This document shows positions 1 through 10,184 of a stretch of 64,000 nucleotides of DNA, one piece after another. How positions within the stretch are numbered: the stretch's first letter is position 1; every line of letters starts with the position of its first letter. Source of the stretch: Citrobacter freundii (GTDB lineage Bacteria; Pseudomonadota; Gammaproteobacteria; Enterobacterales; Enterobacteriaceae). The notes under the pieces are model-generated. The model had not been told where the DNA came from. It ran no database searches and saw nothing but the letters and a program-made list of their open reading frames with translations. The position numbers were made by a program, and so were the translations under genes. The DNA is taken from assembly GCF_011077955.1 (NCBI RefSeq), contig NZ_JAALBX010000002.1:434001-498000 (forward strand). The letters run 5' to 3'.

Positions 1-656
1 CCGAAATGCACCGGTTCAAAGTCAGGCTGTGAGCCGTAGTCTTTAACCCAGACGCGGCAAAACAGAAAGTTCACCACGGTGATAAGCATACCCACCACGC
101 TCAGCGAGAACGCAACGCTCCAGCCGTACTGTGCGGCAAGCCACGGGGTTGCCAGCATAGAGAAGAACGAGCCGATGTTGATGGCCATGTAGTACATGGT
201 AAAAGCGCCATCAAGACGCGGGTCGTCTTTTGCATAGCAGGTAGACAGCAGGGAGGACGGGTTGGCTTTAAACAAACCGTTACCTACCGCGATAGTCGCC
301 ATGCCGATGTACACCATCGTGGCATCATGACCGGACCACGCCACCAGCGCATAACCAATAGCGAGAACGATAGCGCCGAGCAGAATAACGCGTTTGGTAC
401 CCAGGACTTTATCGCCCAGCCAGCCGCCAATGGACACCAGTCCATAAACCAGTGCGCTGAAAGAGGAGAACAATGTAATAGAGTCCGCTTCTGACATACC
501 CAGTTGTTTCACCAGGTAGACGGCCATGATCCCTTGCAGGCCGTAAAAACCAAAACGCTCCCATAACTCTATGGAAAAGATCAAATAGAACGATTTCGGT
601 TGTTTGAAAGCGTTCATGCTTACGCTTTCGGCTGGTTTTTTGTTTGCAGTCGACAC
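1..656 (-). CDS. dtpA: Dipeptide/tripeptide permease A (5' part; gene runs off the left edge)
   Basis: Proton-coupled uptake of di- and tripeptides through the inner membrane (POT/PTR family, MFS fold). About 218 N-terminal residues of a protein usually near 500 aa are present. The start is a GTG at 656 preceded by GAGG at good spacing, giving [17 protein letters not shown]. The PTR signature around ELWERFGYYGLQG and several transmembrane helices follow. The frame is open to the window edge, where it reads ...[11 protein letters not shown], as in DtpA. It lies downstream of nth on the same strand, as in E. coli, but 574 bases of non-coding DNA separate them, so it probably has its own promoter. 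Identification rests on recalled family sequence and synteny. Confidence 0.93.
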   Translation of the reverse strand, partial: MSTANKKPAESVSMNAFKQPKSFYLIFSIELWERFGFYGLQGIMAVYLVKQLGMSEADSITLFSSFSALVYGLVSIGGWLGDKVLGTKRVILLGAIVLAIGYALVAWSGHDATMVYIGMATIAVGNGLFKANPSSLLSTCYAKDDPRLDGAFTMYYMAINIGSFFSMLATPWLAAQYGWSVAFSLSVVGMLITVVNFLFCRVWVKDYGSQPDFEPVHF

Positions 657-1230
657 ATATACCTCTTTTTTTACGTCCCATAGAAATGGGGAAAAATCAT
701 AGCGTGATGCCCTTGCCGGCAGTCGCTTTGTAGTTATAAGGAGGGGAAACGGCAGGTAATGTTCCTTATCCTGGACGTGCAGGCAAGTCTTTTGTAATAC
801 TCTGTTACATATCTTGTTGGCAGAACAATAGTCGTATTGTGTAAATGCCAGCCAGAGTTAAATTTTGATACAAGAATATTAATAGTTGAATTAACTGGCT
901 GGAGGGGGTGGGAAATGGCTTTCGGTGATATATTCTGCTTTTTAGGTCAAATGACAGTGATATAGTCCAGTTCTTAAACTATGACTGGTCAAATCTGTTG
1001 GCAGGCGTCAGAAGGGTGTAACAATGATTTTAAAATTTTCAGCAAAAAGACACTAATTTTTAACATCACGTTATCCGGGTGATCTAAGTCACATTTTTAT
1101 AGAAATTTTTAGTCGGAAAAGAACGATTGACCGGTATGAGCGATTAGTGGCAGTGGATTATCACTTTGATAAAGCAAAATGGGAGTGCATTGTGTGCATG
1201 TTTGCCCATCACCGATGATGGGCAGGAAAG
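657..1230. other. Intergenic region nth-dtpA
   Basis: This 574-base stretch has no credible gene on either strand. It is A+T-rich around 840-1120. It holds the inverted repeat at 793-809 and, next to the nth stop, a hairpin at about 1204-1223 (GCCCATC/GATGGGC) without a U-tract. Presumably it contains the dtpA promoter. Confidence 0.6.
793..809. promoter_or_regulatory. Inverted repeat upstream of dtpA (possible operator)
   Basis: TGTAA-N7-TTACA inverted repeat, about 140 bases before the dtpA start. E. coli dtpA (tppB) is known to be OmpR-activated and OmpR sites contain TTACA-like half-sites, so an OmpR role is possible. This is inference; OmpR sites are normally direct repeats, so the fit is poor. 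Confidence 0.25.
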
Positions 1231-1866
1231 TCAGGAATAAACTTTGTCTTTGAATTCACATAAGTCTTCGATAATGCATGAACCGCAGCGGGGTTTACGG
1301 GCAATACACGTGTAACGCCCATGCAGAATCAACCAGTGGTGGCAATCCACTTTAAATTCAGCAGGAACGACATGTAACAATTTCTCTTCGACCTGCTCGA
1401 CGTTTTTGCCCGGCGCAAACTGGGTACGGTTGCAGACGCGGAAAATATGCGTATCTACGGCAATGGTGGGCCAACCAAAAGCGGTGTTCAGTACCACATT
1501 GGCCGTCTTACGCCCAACGCCCGGCAGTGCTTCCAGCGCCTCGCGGTCTTCCGGCACGTTGCCCTGATGTTTCTCAATAAGCAGGCGGCAGGTTTTAATC
1601 ACATTTTCCGCTTTACTGTTAAACAGGCCGATAGTCCGGATGTAATCCTTCACGCCCTCAACGCCCAACGCCAGCATTGCTTGCGGGGTATTTGCCACCG
1701 CAAAAAGACGGGTGGTGGCTTTATTCACGCTGACATCGGTTGCCTGGGCGGAAAGTAATACCGCAATAAGCAACTCAAAGGGTGACGTAAAATTCAGCTC
1801 AGTTGTAGGATGCGGATTGTTTTCACGAAGCCTTGTGAGAATTTCCAGACGTTTCGCTTTATTCAT
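1231..1866 (-). CDS. nth: Endonuclease III, DNA glycosylase/AP lyase
   Basis: Base-excision repair enzyme that removes oxidised pyrimidines and cleaves the AP site by beta-elimination. At 211 aa it has the normal family length. The helix-hairpin-helix LPGVGRKTANVVL carries the catalytic lysine, VDTH carries the catalytic aspartate, and the C-terminal C-X6-C-X2-C-X5-C set (CIARKPRCGSCIIEDLC) binds the [4Fe-4S] cluster. Its start codon overlaps the rsxE stop by one base, so it is the last gene of the rsx operon, as in E. coli. Confidence 0.97.
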   Translation of the reverse strand: MNKAKRLEILTRLRENNPHPTTELNFTSPFELLIAVLLSAQATDVSVNKATTRLFAVANTPQAMLALGVEGVKDYIRTIGLFNSKAENVIKTCRLLIEKHQGNVPEDREALEALPGVGRKTANVVLNTAFGWPTIAVDTHIFRVCNRTQFAPGKNVEQVEEKLLHVVPAEFKVDCHHWLILHGRYTCIARKPRCGSCIIEDLCEFKDKVYS

Positions 1867-2552
1867 TATGCTTTCCCGGCTTCCCCTTCAACAACGGTCT
1901 GCTGCGCCGCGCGGCGGGTTTTCATTTTTTCATCGATAACGTATTTAAGCGCCAGCATTAAGCCAAGGCCGATAAACGCGCCCGGCGGCAGCATGGCCAG
2001 TAAAAAAGGCGTATCGGTGTGGAAAATTTCAATACGCAGCGACCTCGCCCAACTGCCAAGCAGCGCATCCGCGCCATCAAACAGCGTCCCGTTACCGAGA
2101 ATTTCACGCATCGAACCCAGCACAAACATCGCGCTGGTGGCGCCAAGGCCAATGGCAAAGCCATCAAGCGCGGAAATCGCCACGCTATTACGCGCTGCAA
2201 ACGCTTCGGCACGCCCGATAACAATACAGTTGGTGACAATAAGCGGAATAAAAATCCCCAGCGACTGGTACAGACCAAAGGCGTAAGCGTTGATAAGCAT
2301 TTGCACCGCGCTGACTACCGAGGCGATGATCATCACATAAATCGGAATACGCACTTCCGCAGGCATCCAGCGACGCAGCGCGGAGATAGCGGTGTTAGTC
2401 AGCGTTAAAACCAGCGTAGTGGCAAGGCCAAGGCCTAAGGCATTTGTGGCGGTAGAGGTCACCGCCAATAAGGGACATAACCCTAATAATTGAACCAGCG
2501 CAGAGTTGTTTTTCCACAACCCCTGCACGACGACATCATTAACCTGACTCAT
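1866..2552 (-). CDS. rsxE: Electron transport complex subunit RsxE
   Basis: Integral inner-membrane subunit of the Rsx (Rnf-type) complex, which in E. coli keeps the redox sensor SoxR reduced and in relatives couples electron flow to ion transport. It has 228 aa, close to the usual 231, mostly transmembrane helices, and is homologous to RsxA (shared [10 protein letters not shown] and [13 protein letters not shown]). The start overlaps the rsxG stop by four bases (ATGA), indicating translational coupling. Confidence 0.96.
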   Translation of the reverse strand: MSQVNDVVVQGLWKNNSALVQLLGLCPLLAVTSTATNALGLGLATTLVLTLTNTAISALRRWMPAEVRIPIYVMIIASVVSAVQMLINAYAFGLYQSLGIFIPLIVTNCIVIGRAEAFAARNSVAISALDGFAIGLGATSAMFVLGSMREILGNGTLFDGADALLGSWARSLRIEIFHTDTPFLLAMLPPGAFIGLGLMLALKYVIDEKMKTRRAAQQTVVEGEAGKA

Positions 2553-3175
2553 TTTGGCTCTCCGCAGGCAGGTAAACCGGGCAGTTTCTCAGGCAGCGTT
2601 TGCGCGAACAACCCGGCGCGCTTGACGGCATTTACCACGGCACGCGGGGTAATGGTAGCGCCGGTGAACTGGTCGAACTCGCCGCCATCTTTTTTGACCG
2701 CAAAGCGGGTGTCATCTGCACCCTGAATATGTGTATTGCTGAGTGTCGTTATCCAGTCGCTGATACGCAGCTCAATTTTATCGCCAAGGCCCGGCGTTTC
2801 ATGATGCGATGTCACGCGCGTGCCCCAAATGGTGCCCTGAAAATCGCTGCCGACCAGTAACTGGATAGCGCCAGAATAACCGTCCGGCGCAGTGGCTTCC
2901 ATCACCACGCCCACCGGTTTGCCGCCAAGACGGGCAACATAAACCCGATGATCGCCTTTACCCAGCGCCGCATCATTCACCCAAACGCAGCTTTGCTGTA
3001 AATCGTTATCGTATTTATCGAGCGGAAAAACCTGATCGAATAACGCTTGTTGAACCACCGCCGCCTGATGGGCGATCGTATTTTTCGTCAGTTCATTAAT
3101 GGCGGCAGTCAGTCCGGTTGAAAACGCGGCGAATAGCGCCAGCGTCACGCCATGTTTGCGCATGGTTTTCAGCAT
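2549..3175 (-). CDS. rsxG: Electron transport complex subunit RsxG (FMN-binding)
   Basis: Periplasm-facing flavoprotein of the Rsx/Rnf complex with one N-terminal membrane anchor (residues about 10-27). The FMN-attachment motif (T)GATITP appears near the C-terminus; in this family the threonine carries FMN through a phosphoester bond. It has 208 aa, typical length. It lies between rsxD (9 bases upstream) and rsxE (overlapping). Confidence 0.96.
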   Translation of the reverse strand: MLKTMRKHGVTLALFAAFSTGLTAAINELTKNTIAHQAAVVQQALFDQVFPLDKYDNDLQQSCVWVNDAALGKGDHRVYVARLGGKPVGVVMEATAPDGYSGAIQLLVGSDFQGTIWGTRVTSHHETPGLGDKIELRISDWITTLSNTHIQGADDTRFAVKKDGGEFDQFTGATITPRAVVNAVKRAGLFAQTLPEKLPGLPACGEPK

Positions 3176-3184
3176 AAGCGCTCC

Positions 3185-4237
3185 TTAGCGATGTCCGTAA
3201 ACCCGGGGGCGGGTGTAATAATCGATAAGCGGCACGGTAATATTGGCAAGCAGTGTCGCGAACGCGACGCCGTCCGGGTAGCCGCCAAAACTACGAATCA
3301 GCCATACCAACACGCCCGCCAGCGCGCCGTACAACAGACGGCCACGGTTTGTGGTCGATGCCGTCACCGGATCGGTCAGAATGAAAAACGCGCCCAGCAT
3401 CGTCGCGCCTGAAAACAGATGAACCAGCGGCGAGGCGAAGTGTTCCGGGGCCATAAGCCAGCCGAGAAGCGAGCATACGGTGAGCGTTAACAGAAAGCTC
3501 ACCGGGATATGCCAGCGAATCAAATTTTTGCCAAGCAGAAACAGACCGCCCGCCAGAAACGCCACATTTACCCACTGCCAACCAGGACCGCCCAACACGC
3601 CATTTAACATCGGGGTATGCATTAACTGGGCGGCATTGCCACCTGCGCGCAAGCCGGTCTTGAAGGTGTCGAGAGGGGTTGCCTGGCTGATACCATCAAT
3701 ACCCATCTTAAGCTGGCTCATGGTATCGCCGTTAAGCGTATGGCCGGTAAAAATCATACGCAGGGTATCGAGGAAGTCGGGCTGGATTGCGGCAAGGCTT
3801 TGCGGCGGTAACCAACTGGTCATCTGCACCGGGAATGAGATGAGCAATACCACATAACCAATCATCGCCGGGTTGAACGGGTTATGCCCAAGTCCACCAT
3901 ACAGGTGCTTAGCAATGATAATCGCGAAAACGGTTCCCAGCACCACCATCCACCAGGGAGCCAGTGGCGGAATACTGATACCAAGTAGCAGCCCGGTCAG
4001 CAGCGCAGAGTTATCACCCAAAAGCGTGCTGGCGGATTGCTTACGCAGCTTGCAAACCACAGCTTCTGCTGCGAGTGCGCTCGCGATGGCGAGCAGTAAC
4101 TGAATAATGGATCCCCAGCCAAAGTTAAACCACTGCACGGCGATACCGGGTAGTAGCGCCAGCGACACCAGCATCATGATGCGTGATGTCTGGCGTTGAT
4201 TATGGGTATAAGGGGAACTTGCGATTCTAAAAACCAT
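3185..4237 (-). CDS. rsxD: Electron transport complex subunit RsxD (FMN-binding)
   Basis: Polytopic inner-membrane subunit, 350 aa, with about ten hydrophobic segments. The SGATML motif around residue 270 holds the threonine that binds FMN covalently in RnfD proteins. The start abuts the rsxC stop with no gap, so the two are translated as neighbours in one operon. Confidence 0.96.
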   Translation of the reverse strand: MVFRIASSPYTHNQRQTSRIMMLVSLALLPGIAVQWFNFGWGSIIQLLLAIASALAAEAVVCKLRKQSASTLLGDNSALLTGLLLGISIPPLAPWWMVVLGTVFAIIIAKHLYGGLGHNPFNPAMIGYVVLLISFPVQMTSWLPPQSLAAIQPDFLDTLRMIFTGHTLNGDTMSQLKMGIDGISQATPLDTFKTGLRAGGNAAQLMHTPMLNGVLGGPGWQWVNVAFLAGGLFLLGKNLIRWHIPVSFLLTLTVCSLLGWLMAPEHFASPLVHLFSGATMLGAFFILTDPVTASTTNRGRLLYGALAGVLVWLIRSFGGYPDGVAFATLLANITVPLIDYYTRPRVYGHR

Positions 4238-6478
4238 TTAATCCTCGTTCACAACCTTTTGGGCTGCTTTTTTGGCTTGCGCGCGCGCAATTGCTGCTGC
4301 AACCGCCGCTTTGCGTGGATCTTCCAGCTCATCATTAGCGCAGATGTGCTCTGCCGCCGCTGCTTTACGCGCTTTGGCACGGGCAATGGCAGCCTCAACG
4401 GCGGCTTTGCGTGGGTCGACAGGCGCAGTGCTTTCGTTTACAGCGGCATGCTCTTCTGCCGTAGATTCCGCTGCGGTTGTCTCTGTTGCCGCCGCTTTAC
4501 GCGCTTTGGCACGGGCAATGGCAGCCTCAACGGCGGCTTTGCGCGGGTCGACAAGCGTAGTGCTTACGCTTTCAGCGGCATGCTCTTCTGCCGTAGATTC
4601 CGCAGCGGTTGGCTCTGCCGCCGCCGCTTTACGCGCTTTGGCGCGGGCGATGGCAGCCTCAACGGCGGCTTTGCGTGGGTCGACAGGCGCAGTGCTTTCG
4701 TTTACAGCGGCATGCTCTTCTGCCGTAGATTCCGCTGCGGTTGTCTCCGTAGCCGCCGCTTTACGCGCTTTGGCACGGGCAATGGCGGCCTCAACAGCGG
4801 CTTTACGCGGGTCGACAGACGCATCGCATGCCGGTTCAACGCCTTCGCTAAGTGCGACTTTCTGCGCCTGACGAGCGCGGGCCTGCGCTTTACGCGCCTC
4901 GCGAGCGGCAATAGCGGCCTGATTATCCGGCGTGCTATTAGGCTTAATCACAATTACATCGGATGCATTTTTCTCGCGGACGCGACTTAACGCCGCGTGA
5001 ATCGCATCTTTATCTTGCGCATCCGGTTGTACGGCTGCCTTTTTATGGCGCTCCAGACGAGCGGCTTTTTCACGTTCAAGTCGACGCTGGCGCGCTTCAA
5101 ACCGCGCTTTCGCTTCAGCAGCCCGCAGCGCTTCTTGCTCCACGGCGCGAATTTCCGCTTTTTCCTGACGGAAGTACTGCACCAGTGGGATATTACTTGG
5201 GCAGACCCAGGCACAAGCTCCGCATTCAATACAATCAGAAAGATTATGCGCGGTCGCTTTATCGTGTTGCTGGCCTTTACTGAACCAGTAAAGCTGTTGA
5301 GGAAGCAGGTCTGCCGGGCACGCGTCGGCGCAGGCGCTACAGCGAATGCAGTGTTGCTCTTCCTGAGGTTCGCCCATTTCATTACTGGATGGCGCAAGCA
5401 GGCAGTTAGTGATTTTAACCACCGGCACGTCAAGCCAGGGGAGGGTGAAGCCCATTAACGGGCCGCCCATAATCACTAACTGGTCGCTGGTGGGGCAAAA
5501 CCCCCCAAAGTCCAGCAGATGGCGCACCGGTGTTCCGAGCCGCGCCCAGACGTTACCCGGTTTAGTCACCGATTCGCCGGTCAGCGTCACCACGCGTTCG
5601 GTGAGGGGTTCACCGTCTATAACCGCACGTTTAACCGCATAGGCAGTGCCAACGTTATGCATCAGCACGCCGATATCCGATGAACGTCCACCGTGCGGCA
5701 CTTGTTTACCGGTAAGGATTTGGGTCAACTGCTTCGCGCCGCCGGACGGGTATTTGGTCGGAATAACGCGCAGCGTGATATCAGACTCATGACACAATAC
5801 CGCGCGCAACATAGAAATCGCCTGCGGCTTATTGTCTTCGATGCCAATCAGCACTTCGCGCGGTTTAAGGATCCACGCCAGAATGCGGATACCTTCAATA
5901 ATTTGTGCCGCGCACTCCTGCATCAGGCGGTCATCCGCCGTGATATAGGGTTCACACTCCGCCGCATTAATAATCAGAGTTTCGATTTTATCGCCACCGC
6001 CCCGAAGTTTCACGCCAGTCGGAAAACCCGCGCCGCCGAGTCCGGCGACGCCGAACTGGTGAATGCGCTCAATCAGCTCTTCACGCGAGCGGTGCGTGTA
6101 ATCGTGCCAGCCGTCGCGCGCAATCCACCGATCGTCGCCATCCGGCTCGATAATCACGCTCAATTCCGCAAGGGCTGAAGGATGCGCCGTACTGTGTGGC
6201 GTAATGGCCACGACCGTGCCGGAGGTCGGGGCATGAACCGGCAGCATCCTTCCCCAACCGCGGGTTAATGGCTGGCCGCGCAAAACGCTATCGCCGACCT
6301 GCACGCACAGCTCGCCCTCAGCGCCGATATGCTGCTTGAGGGGAATAATAAAACGGCCAGGTAATGGCACCTGTCGCAGCGGCGTGCCGCTGGACTGCGA
6401 TTTCATTTCCGGCGGATGAATACCGCCGTCGAAATCCCAAATCTTTTCTTTTCTGAAAGCAGAAAATAACTTAAACAT
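4238..6478 (-). CDS. rsxC: Electron transport complex subunit RsxC with alanine/lysine-rich repeat tail
   Basis: Peripheral NADH/flavin and Fe-S subunit of the Rsx/Rnf complex. I place the start at the ATG at 6478 ([12 protein letters not shown]), which matches RsxC and overlaps the rsxB stop by eight bases; a longer in-frame start at 6592 lies inside rsxB. The protein is 746 aa. Two 4Fe-4S motifs ([24 protein letters not shown]) sit in the middle. The C-terminal third is a charged helical region with five copies of a DPRKAAVxAAIARA unit, three of them on a 44-residue period. This tail varies greatly in length among enterobacterial RsxC proteins. Confidence 0.95.
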   Translation of the reverse strand: MFKLFSAFRKEKIWDFDGGIHPPEMKSQSSGTPLRQVPLPGRFIIPLKQHIGAEGELCVQVGDSVLRGQPLTRGWGRMLPVHAPTSGTVVAITPHSTAHPSALAELSVIIEPDGDDRWIARDGWHDYTHRSREELIERIHQFGVAGLGGAGFPTGVKLRGGGDKIETLIINAAECEPYITADDRLMQECAAQIIEGIRILAWILKPREVLIGIEDNKPQAISMLRAVLCHESDITLRVIPTKYPSGGAKQLTQILTGKQVPHGGRSSDIGVLMHNVGTAYAVKRAVIDGEPLTERVVTLTGESVTKPGNVWARLGTPVRHLLDFGGFCPTSDQLVIMGGPLMGFTLPWLDVPVVKITNCLLAPSSNEMGEPQEEQHCIRCSACADACPADLLPQQLYWFSKGQQHDKATAHNLSDCIECGACAWVCPSNIPLVQYFRQEKAEIRAVEQEALRAAEAKARFEARQRRLEREKAARLERHKKAAVQPDAQDKDAIHAALSRVREKNASDVIVIKPNSTPDNQAAIAAREARKAQARARQAQKVALSEGVEPACDASVDPRKAAVEAAIARAKARKAAATETTAAESTAEEHAAVNESTAPVDPRKAAVEAAIARAKARKAAAAEPTAAESTAEEHAAESVSTTLVDPRKAAVEAAIARAKARKAAATETTAAESTAEEHAAVNESTAPVDPRKAAVEAAIARAKARKAAAAEHICANDELEDPRKAAVAAAIARAQAKKAAQKVVNED
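4255..4830 (-). repeat. In-frame tandem repeats in rsxC (132-bp period)
   Basis: The DNA encoding the RsxC tail repeats near-identically every 132 bases, as seen in the recurrent GCTTTACGCGCTTTGGC blocks. Each full unit encodes [20 protein letters not shown] followed by a variable acidic linker ([13 protein letters not shown]). There are about five units; the last two linkers are truncated. The first and third units are almost identical, which suggests recent duplication. Confidence 0.9.
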
Positions 6479-7049
6479 GTTGTTCCACAGGAATGATTCG
6501 AACCGGAATACTGTCCAAATTCCATTTCCAGTTTTCCGTTGTGGTAGCGACAGGGCGCAACTCGATGCAGCTTGTCGGGCACGGGTCGACACAGAGATTA
6601 CAGCCGGTACACAGATCGCTCATGACGGTATGCATGGCGCGTGTGGCGCCGACAATGGCATCTACCGGACAGGCCTGAATACATTTGGTGCAGCCGATAC
6701 AGTTGTTTTCATCAATGACGGCAAGCATGCGTACCGGCTCTGCTGCGGCGTCATCGCCACCGATAGGCTGCGGATCCACATTTAATAAGCTGGCGATTTT
6801 TTGCATCACCGCCTCGCCGCCCGGGGCGCAGCGGTTAATCATTTCACCCTGATTGCCCACCGCTTCAGCGTACGGACGACAGCCAGGATAGCCACATTGC
6901 CCGCACTGACTCTGCGGCAAAATGGCGTCGATTTTGTCCACAATCGGGTCTTCTTCAACCGCAAAGCGACGCGAGGCGTAGCCCAGCAGCAATCCAAATG
7001 CCAGGCCCAGCGCGCTTAACGACAAAATAGCGATCCAAACCGTACTCAT
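6471..7049 (-). CDS. rsxB: Electron transport complex subunit RsxB (Fe-S protein)
   Basis: Multi-cluster iron-sulfur protein of 192 aa that passes electrons within the Rsx/Rnf complex. A short N-terminal membrane helix precedes the four-cysteine motif CGQCGYPGC...C. Two ferredoxin-type motifs ([12 protein letters not shown] and [12 protein letters not shown]) follow. It overlaps both rsxA upstream (4 bases) and rsxC downstream (8 bases). Confidence 0.97.
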   Translation of the reverse strand: MSTVWIAILSLSALGLAFGLLLGYASRRFAVEEDPIVDKIDAILPQSQCGQCGYPGCRPYAEAVGNQGEMINRCAPGGEAVMQKIASLLNVDPQPIGGDDAAAEPVRMLAVIDENNCIGCTKCIQACPVDAIVGATRAMHTVMSDLCTGCNLCVDPCPTSCIELRPVATTTENWKWNLDSIPVRIIPVEQHV

Positions 7050-7630
7050 GACACCTTCACCAGCCCGCTAAAGCCCATAAATGCGAGAGACATTAATCCT
7101 GCCGTGATGAGCGCGATGGCATTTCCGCGAAACGGGGCAGGCACATCGGCTACGGCCAGGCGTTCACGAATAGCGGCAAACAATACCATCACAAAGGAAA
7201 AACCGACGGCGGCGGAAAAACCATACAGCGCCGACTGCATAAAGTTGTGGCCGAGATTGATATTCAGCAGCGCCACCCCGAGTACCGCGCAGTTGGTGGT
7301 AATGAGCGGCAGGAAAATGCCCAGCAACCGGTATAACGCCGGGCTGGTTTTACGCACGACCATCTCAGTAAACTGCACTACCACCGCGATCACCAGAATG
7401 AACGCCAGCGTACGCAAATAAACCAGATCGAGTGGGATCAGAATAAAGTTGTCAATCAGCCAGGAGCATATGGAGGCCAGAGTCAGCACAAACGTGGTGG
7501 CGAGGCCCATACCAATGGCGGTTTCGAGCTTTTTGGATACCCCCATAAAAGGGCACAGGCCGAGAAACTTCACTAACACGAAGTTGTTGACCAGCACGGT
7601 ACCTACAAACAGCAGCAAATAATCAGTCAT
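7046..7630 (-). CDS. rsxA: Electron transport complex subunit RsxA
   Basis: First gene of the rsxABCDGE-nth operon. It is a 194-aa polytopic membrane protein paralogous to RsxE, with about six helices. The start [17 protein letters not shown] matches the family exactly. The 77 bases upstream to ydgK are the only plausible place for an operon-proximal promoter; no clear box is seen, so read-through from ydgK is possible. Confidence 0.97.
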   Translation of the reverse strand: MTDYLLLFVGTVLVNNFVLVKFLGLCPFMGVSKKLETAIGMGLATTFVLTLASICSWLIDNFILIPLDLVYLRTLAFILVIAVVVQFTEMVVRKTSPALYRLLGIFLPLITTNCAVLGVALLNINLGHNFMQSALYGFSAAVGFSFVMVLFAAIRERLAVADVPAPFRGNAIALITAGLMSLAFMGFSGLVKVS

Positions 7631-7707
7631 TATCCGACCTGAAACTAAAATAGCCGCTTATTATCGGACAGCGTCCAGCAAGCGACAACGGAGAATCTGT
7701 AAGGTTA

Positions 7708-8148
7708 TTAAGGATTGACAAAAGTCAGCTTTACGCGTGATGAGCGCTTAAAGTAAGGCGCAAACAGCGCCGCCGCAATCAGTTGAAACACCAACTGACG
7801 CACGATGGTGTCATCCGACACCGGCGAAAACGCAAAGGACTTCAGTACCAGAAGCACCGAAATAAGCAGCCAGATAATGTAGTGCTTCGGCACTTTTGAC
7901 TGACGTTTGAAAAAGCCGATAGTCAGCCACAGGGTATAAGCCCACATCAATGCCGCCGAAAACAACGACACATACCAGAGCATGACATCTTGTCCTGCCT
8001 GCTGACCTAACGCGTGACGCGTTTCGGGTGAGAGCATCGCGGTGAAATACATCACGACGACTAATGACGTGCTCAATAATGTCAGCAGAAGCCAGGCGAG
8101 AGGGGCAAGTAACCAGCCCCCGATACGCAGCGCAGGCGTGGCGGTCAT
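7708..8148 (-). CDS. ydgK: DUF2569 inner-membrane protein YdgK
   Basis: 146-aa membrane protein with four hydrophobic segments, in the place ydgK occupies between cnu and rsxA. It has the DUF2569 pattern (GGWLLAPLAWLLL near the N-terminus). Function unknown. It is about ten residues longer than I recall for E. coli, mostly at the C-terminus. Confidence 0.85.
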   Translation of the reverse strand: MTATPALRIGGWLLAPLAWLLLTLLSTSLVVVMYFTAMLSPETRHALGQQAGQDVMLWYVSLFSAALMWAYTLWLTIGFFKRQSKVPKHYIIWLLISVLLVLKSFAFSPVSDDTIVRQLVFQLIAAALFAPYFKRSSRVKLTFVNP

Positions 8149-8247
8149 ATTACCTCCAACGGAGTATGTCGTAAGCGTTATTCGCAGTGTGAATTTCAGC
8201 GCAAGAATTATAAGGATTTTCGCGCTAAAAGCTACTGACGCTTATAC

Positions 8248-8463
8248 CTACTGCACGAAACGCCAAACCGTTTTCGGCACCTGGCCCAGGTCAAATAAAC
8301 GCCCGCCGGAGACAATCTCAGCGCGACGATGATCCGCTGCGCGATACATGTTGATAATCTCTTCATTAGTAGACAAAGAATAGTTGAGGTGATCGAACAA
8401 CTTTTCAAGGCTTTCAAGTGTATTGATCTTGCGAAATTTAAATAAATAATCCTGAACGGTCAT
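8248..8463 (-). CDS. cnu: OriC-binding / H-NS co-regulator Cnu (Hha family)
   Basis: 71-aa Hha/YmoA-family protein that binds H-NS and StpA and helps silence horizontally acquired genes; also reported to bind oriC. I take the start at 8463 ([13 protein letters not shown]), giving exactly the known length. The frame stays open to 8517 but the extra residues are not conserved. The conserved core [27 protein letters not shown] is present. The next gene on the same strand is ydgK, 99 bases away. Confidence 0.95.
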   Translation of the reverse strand: MTVQDYLFKFRKINTLESLEKLFDHLNYSLSTNEEIINMYRAADHRRAEIVSGGRLFDLGQVPKTVWRFVQ

Positions 8464-9104
8464 AGTTATTCCTGTGCATAAATATATTTTGATTACTCCG
8501 ATGAATTCGTATGCCAATAATAAAGGTACAGGCTTTACGTCAACGGGACGTAAGGCATATATCGTGTATTGAGGGGATTTCGTCGGGAAATAGAAATCTG
8601 CGCCGAAACAGGGCGCAAATTCAGATTAGCGCTGTTCGTCGAGACAGGCAATAACGTTATGATAGTAATGCAAAGTTTTTTGCGCCATCAAAAGTGCGCT
8701 TTTTAGGAACGTTCCCGTCGTAGCATTTTTTTACATTCTTTACGCAATCGTGGAAACAGCAGAACCCGACATATTCACCGCCGCTATTTAATGTAAAGTT
8801 GCATTTAGATAACCATTTCTGCCCGACTGTTATTCAGACAACACCGCATTGCTAATGCATTAGCATTATTTTAGCGCTTGCGCCGAGAAGTTTATAATAC
8901 CTGTTTATACCCATTTATATTCTCATTTGTTATTACGTGAAATTTATCAGAACGCGACGACGATAATTCAGGTCGTGCCCGCGAAACTGACCATGTTACG
9001 CACCGTAATGCAGGTGGGGCATGGGTAAGATTAAGCGCAATAGCGGTTGTGGGCCGTTAGCGAATAGTGTGAAATACCCATGTCCATTGACGAGAGGAAT
9101 GTAC
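8464..9104. other. Intergenic region cnu-ydgJ with several inverted repeats
   Basis: This 641-base divergent region has no convincing gene. In E. coli the 41-aa blr lies here, but I find no match on either strand. It contains a 10-bp hairpin at 8532-8556 (GCTTTACGTC/GACGTAAGGC), a GC-rich hairpin at about 8600-8619 (TGCGCC/GGGCGCA) and a 16-bp perfect palindrome at 8850-8865. The promoters of cnu and ydgJ must lie here. The longest minus-strand reading I noted is 20 codons from 8684, without a ribosome-binding site. Confidence 0.6.
8850..8865. promoter_or_regulatory. 16-bp perfect palindrome
   Basis: TGCTAATGCATTAGCA is a perfect 16-bp inverted repeat about 240 bases upstream of ydgJ and 390 upstream of cnu. 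It looks like a dimeric regulator's operator. I do not recognise the protein that would bind it. Confidence 0.4.
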
Positions 9105-10145
9105 ATGAGCGACAACATCCGGGTTGGATTGATTGGATATGGCTATGCCAGCAAAACGTTCCATGCGCCGCTTATTGCCGGCACACCGGGCATGACGCTT
9201 GCGGCGGTATCAAGCAGTGACGCATCTAAAGTGCATGCTGACTGGCCAAACGTCTCCGTAGTCTCAGACCCTAAACAATTATTTAGTGACCCCTCCCTTG
9301 ATCTCATCGTGATTCCCACCCCCAATGACACGCACTTTCCACTGGCCCGCGCCGCCATGGAAGCGGGGAAACATGTGGTCGTCGATAAACCATTTACCGT
9401 GACGTTGTCACAAGCTCGCGAGCTTGAAGCCATGGCGAAAAGCCGTGGCCTTGTGTTGTCGGTATTCCATAATCGCCGGTGGGATAGCGATTTTCTGACG
9501 CTTAAAGGATTAATCGCAGAAGGTAAGCTTGGCGAGATCAGTTATTTTGAATCCCATTTCGACCGTTATCGTCCGCAGGTGCGCAACCGCTGGCGTGAGC
9601 AGGCAGGCCCGGGCAGCGGTATTTGGTACGATCTTGGTCCGCATCTTATTGACCAGGCGCTGGTGTTATTCGGCGTGCCGGTAAGTATTACCGTCGATAT
9701 GGCACAGTTGCGCCCTGACGCGAAGACCACAGACTATTTCCATGCGGTGTTGACGTACCCGCAGCGTCGCGTCGTGCTGCACAGCACCATGTTAGCGGCA
9801 GCGGAATCGGCGCGTTATATCGTGCACGGCACCCGGGGTAGCTATGTGAAATTCGGTCTTGACCCGCAAGAAGATCGCCTCAAGAACGGCGAACGTCTGC
9901 CGCAGGAAGACTGGGGCTATGATATGCGCGACGGCGTGCTGACCCTGGCATCCGGCGATGAGCTTGATACGCAAACGCTGATGACTGTACCTGGCAATTA
10001 TCCTGCCTATTACGCCGCCATCCGCGATGCGCTAAACGGGCAGGGTGAAAACCCGGTACCCGCAAGCCAGGCTATCCGCGTGATGGAACTTATCGAGTTG
10101 GGGATTGAATCCGCCAAACATCGCTCGACGCTCTGTCTGACGTAA
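9105..10145 (+). CDS. ydgJ: Gfo/Idh/MocA family oxidoreductase YdgJ
   Basis: NAD(P)-dependent oxidoreductase of 346 aa, probably acting on a sugar-like substrate; the substrate is not known. The N-terminal Rossmann motif VGLIGYGYASKTFHAP, the VVDKPFT motif with the conserved lysine, and the C-terminal alpha/beta domain are intact. The start at 9105 (MSDNIRVGLIG) is preceded by GAGAGGA at good spacing; an upstream ATG at 9021 would add 28 unconserved residues. A terminator shared with convergent add follows directly. Confidence 0.93.
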   Translation: MSDNIRVGLIGYGYASKTFHAPLIAGTPGMTLAAVSSSDASKVHADWPNVSVVSDPKQLFSDPSLDLIVIPTPNDTHFPLARAAMEAGKHVVVDKPFTVTLSQARELEAMAKSRGLVLSVFHNRRWDSDFLTLKGLIAEGKLGEISYFESHFDRYRPQVRNRWREQAGPGSGIWYDLGPHLIDQALVLFGVPVSITVDMAQLRPDAKTTDYFHAVLTYPQRRVVLHSTMLAAAESARYIVHGTRGSYVKFGLDPQEDRLKNGERLPQEDWGYDMRDGVLTLASGDELDTQTLMTVPGNYPAYYAAIRDALNGQGENPVPASQAIRVMELIELGIESAKHRSTLCLT

Positions 10146-10148
10146 GCT

Positions 10149-10182
10149 AAAAAAAACGCGCCGACTGGCGCGTTTTTTTCTT
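10149..10182. terminator. Bidirectional terminator between ydgJ and add
   Basis: Stem AACGCGCC/GGCGCGTT with loop GACT, preceded by a run of A and followed by a run of T. It can therefore terminate transcription from both sides. Confidence 0.9.
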
Positions 10183-10184
10183 TA

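Noticed and set aside
4255-4830. Regularly spaced repeats resembling a CRISPR array
   Set aside because: Period, in-frame coding content and near-identical linkers show protein repeats in rsxC, not unique spacers.
4272-4871. Long plus-strand Ala/Ser-rich reading opposite the rsxC repeats
   Set aside because: It mirrors the repetitive rsxC tail codons on the other strand; no ribosome-binding site and no conserved pattern.
6479-6592. N-terminal extension of RsxC
   Set aside because: It lies inside rsxB in another frame; the conserved RsxC start is [12 protein letters not shown] at 6478.
8622-8684. 20-codon minus-strand reading where blr would be expected
   Set aside because: No ribosome-binding site and no resemblance to the known Blr sequence.
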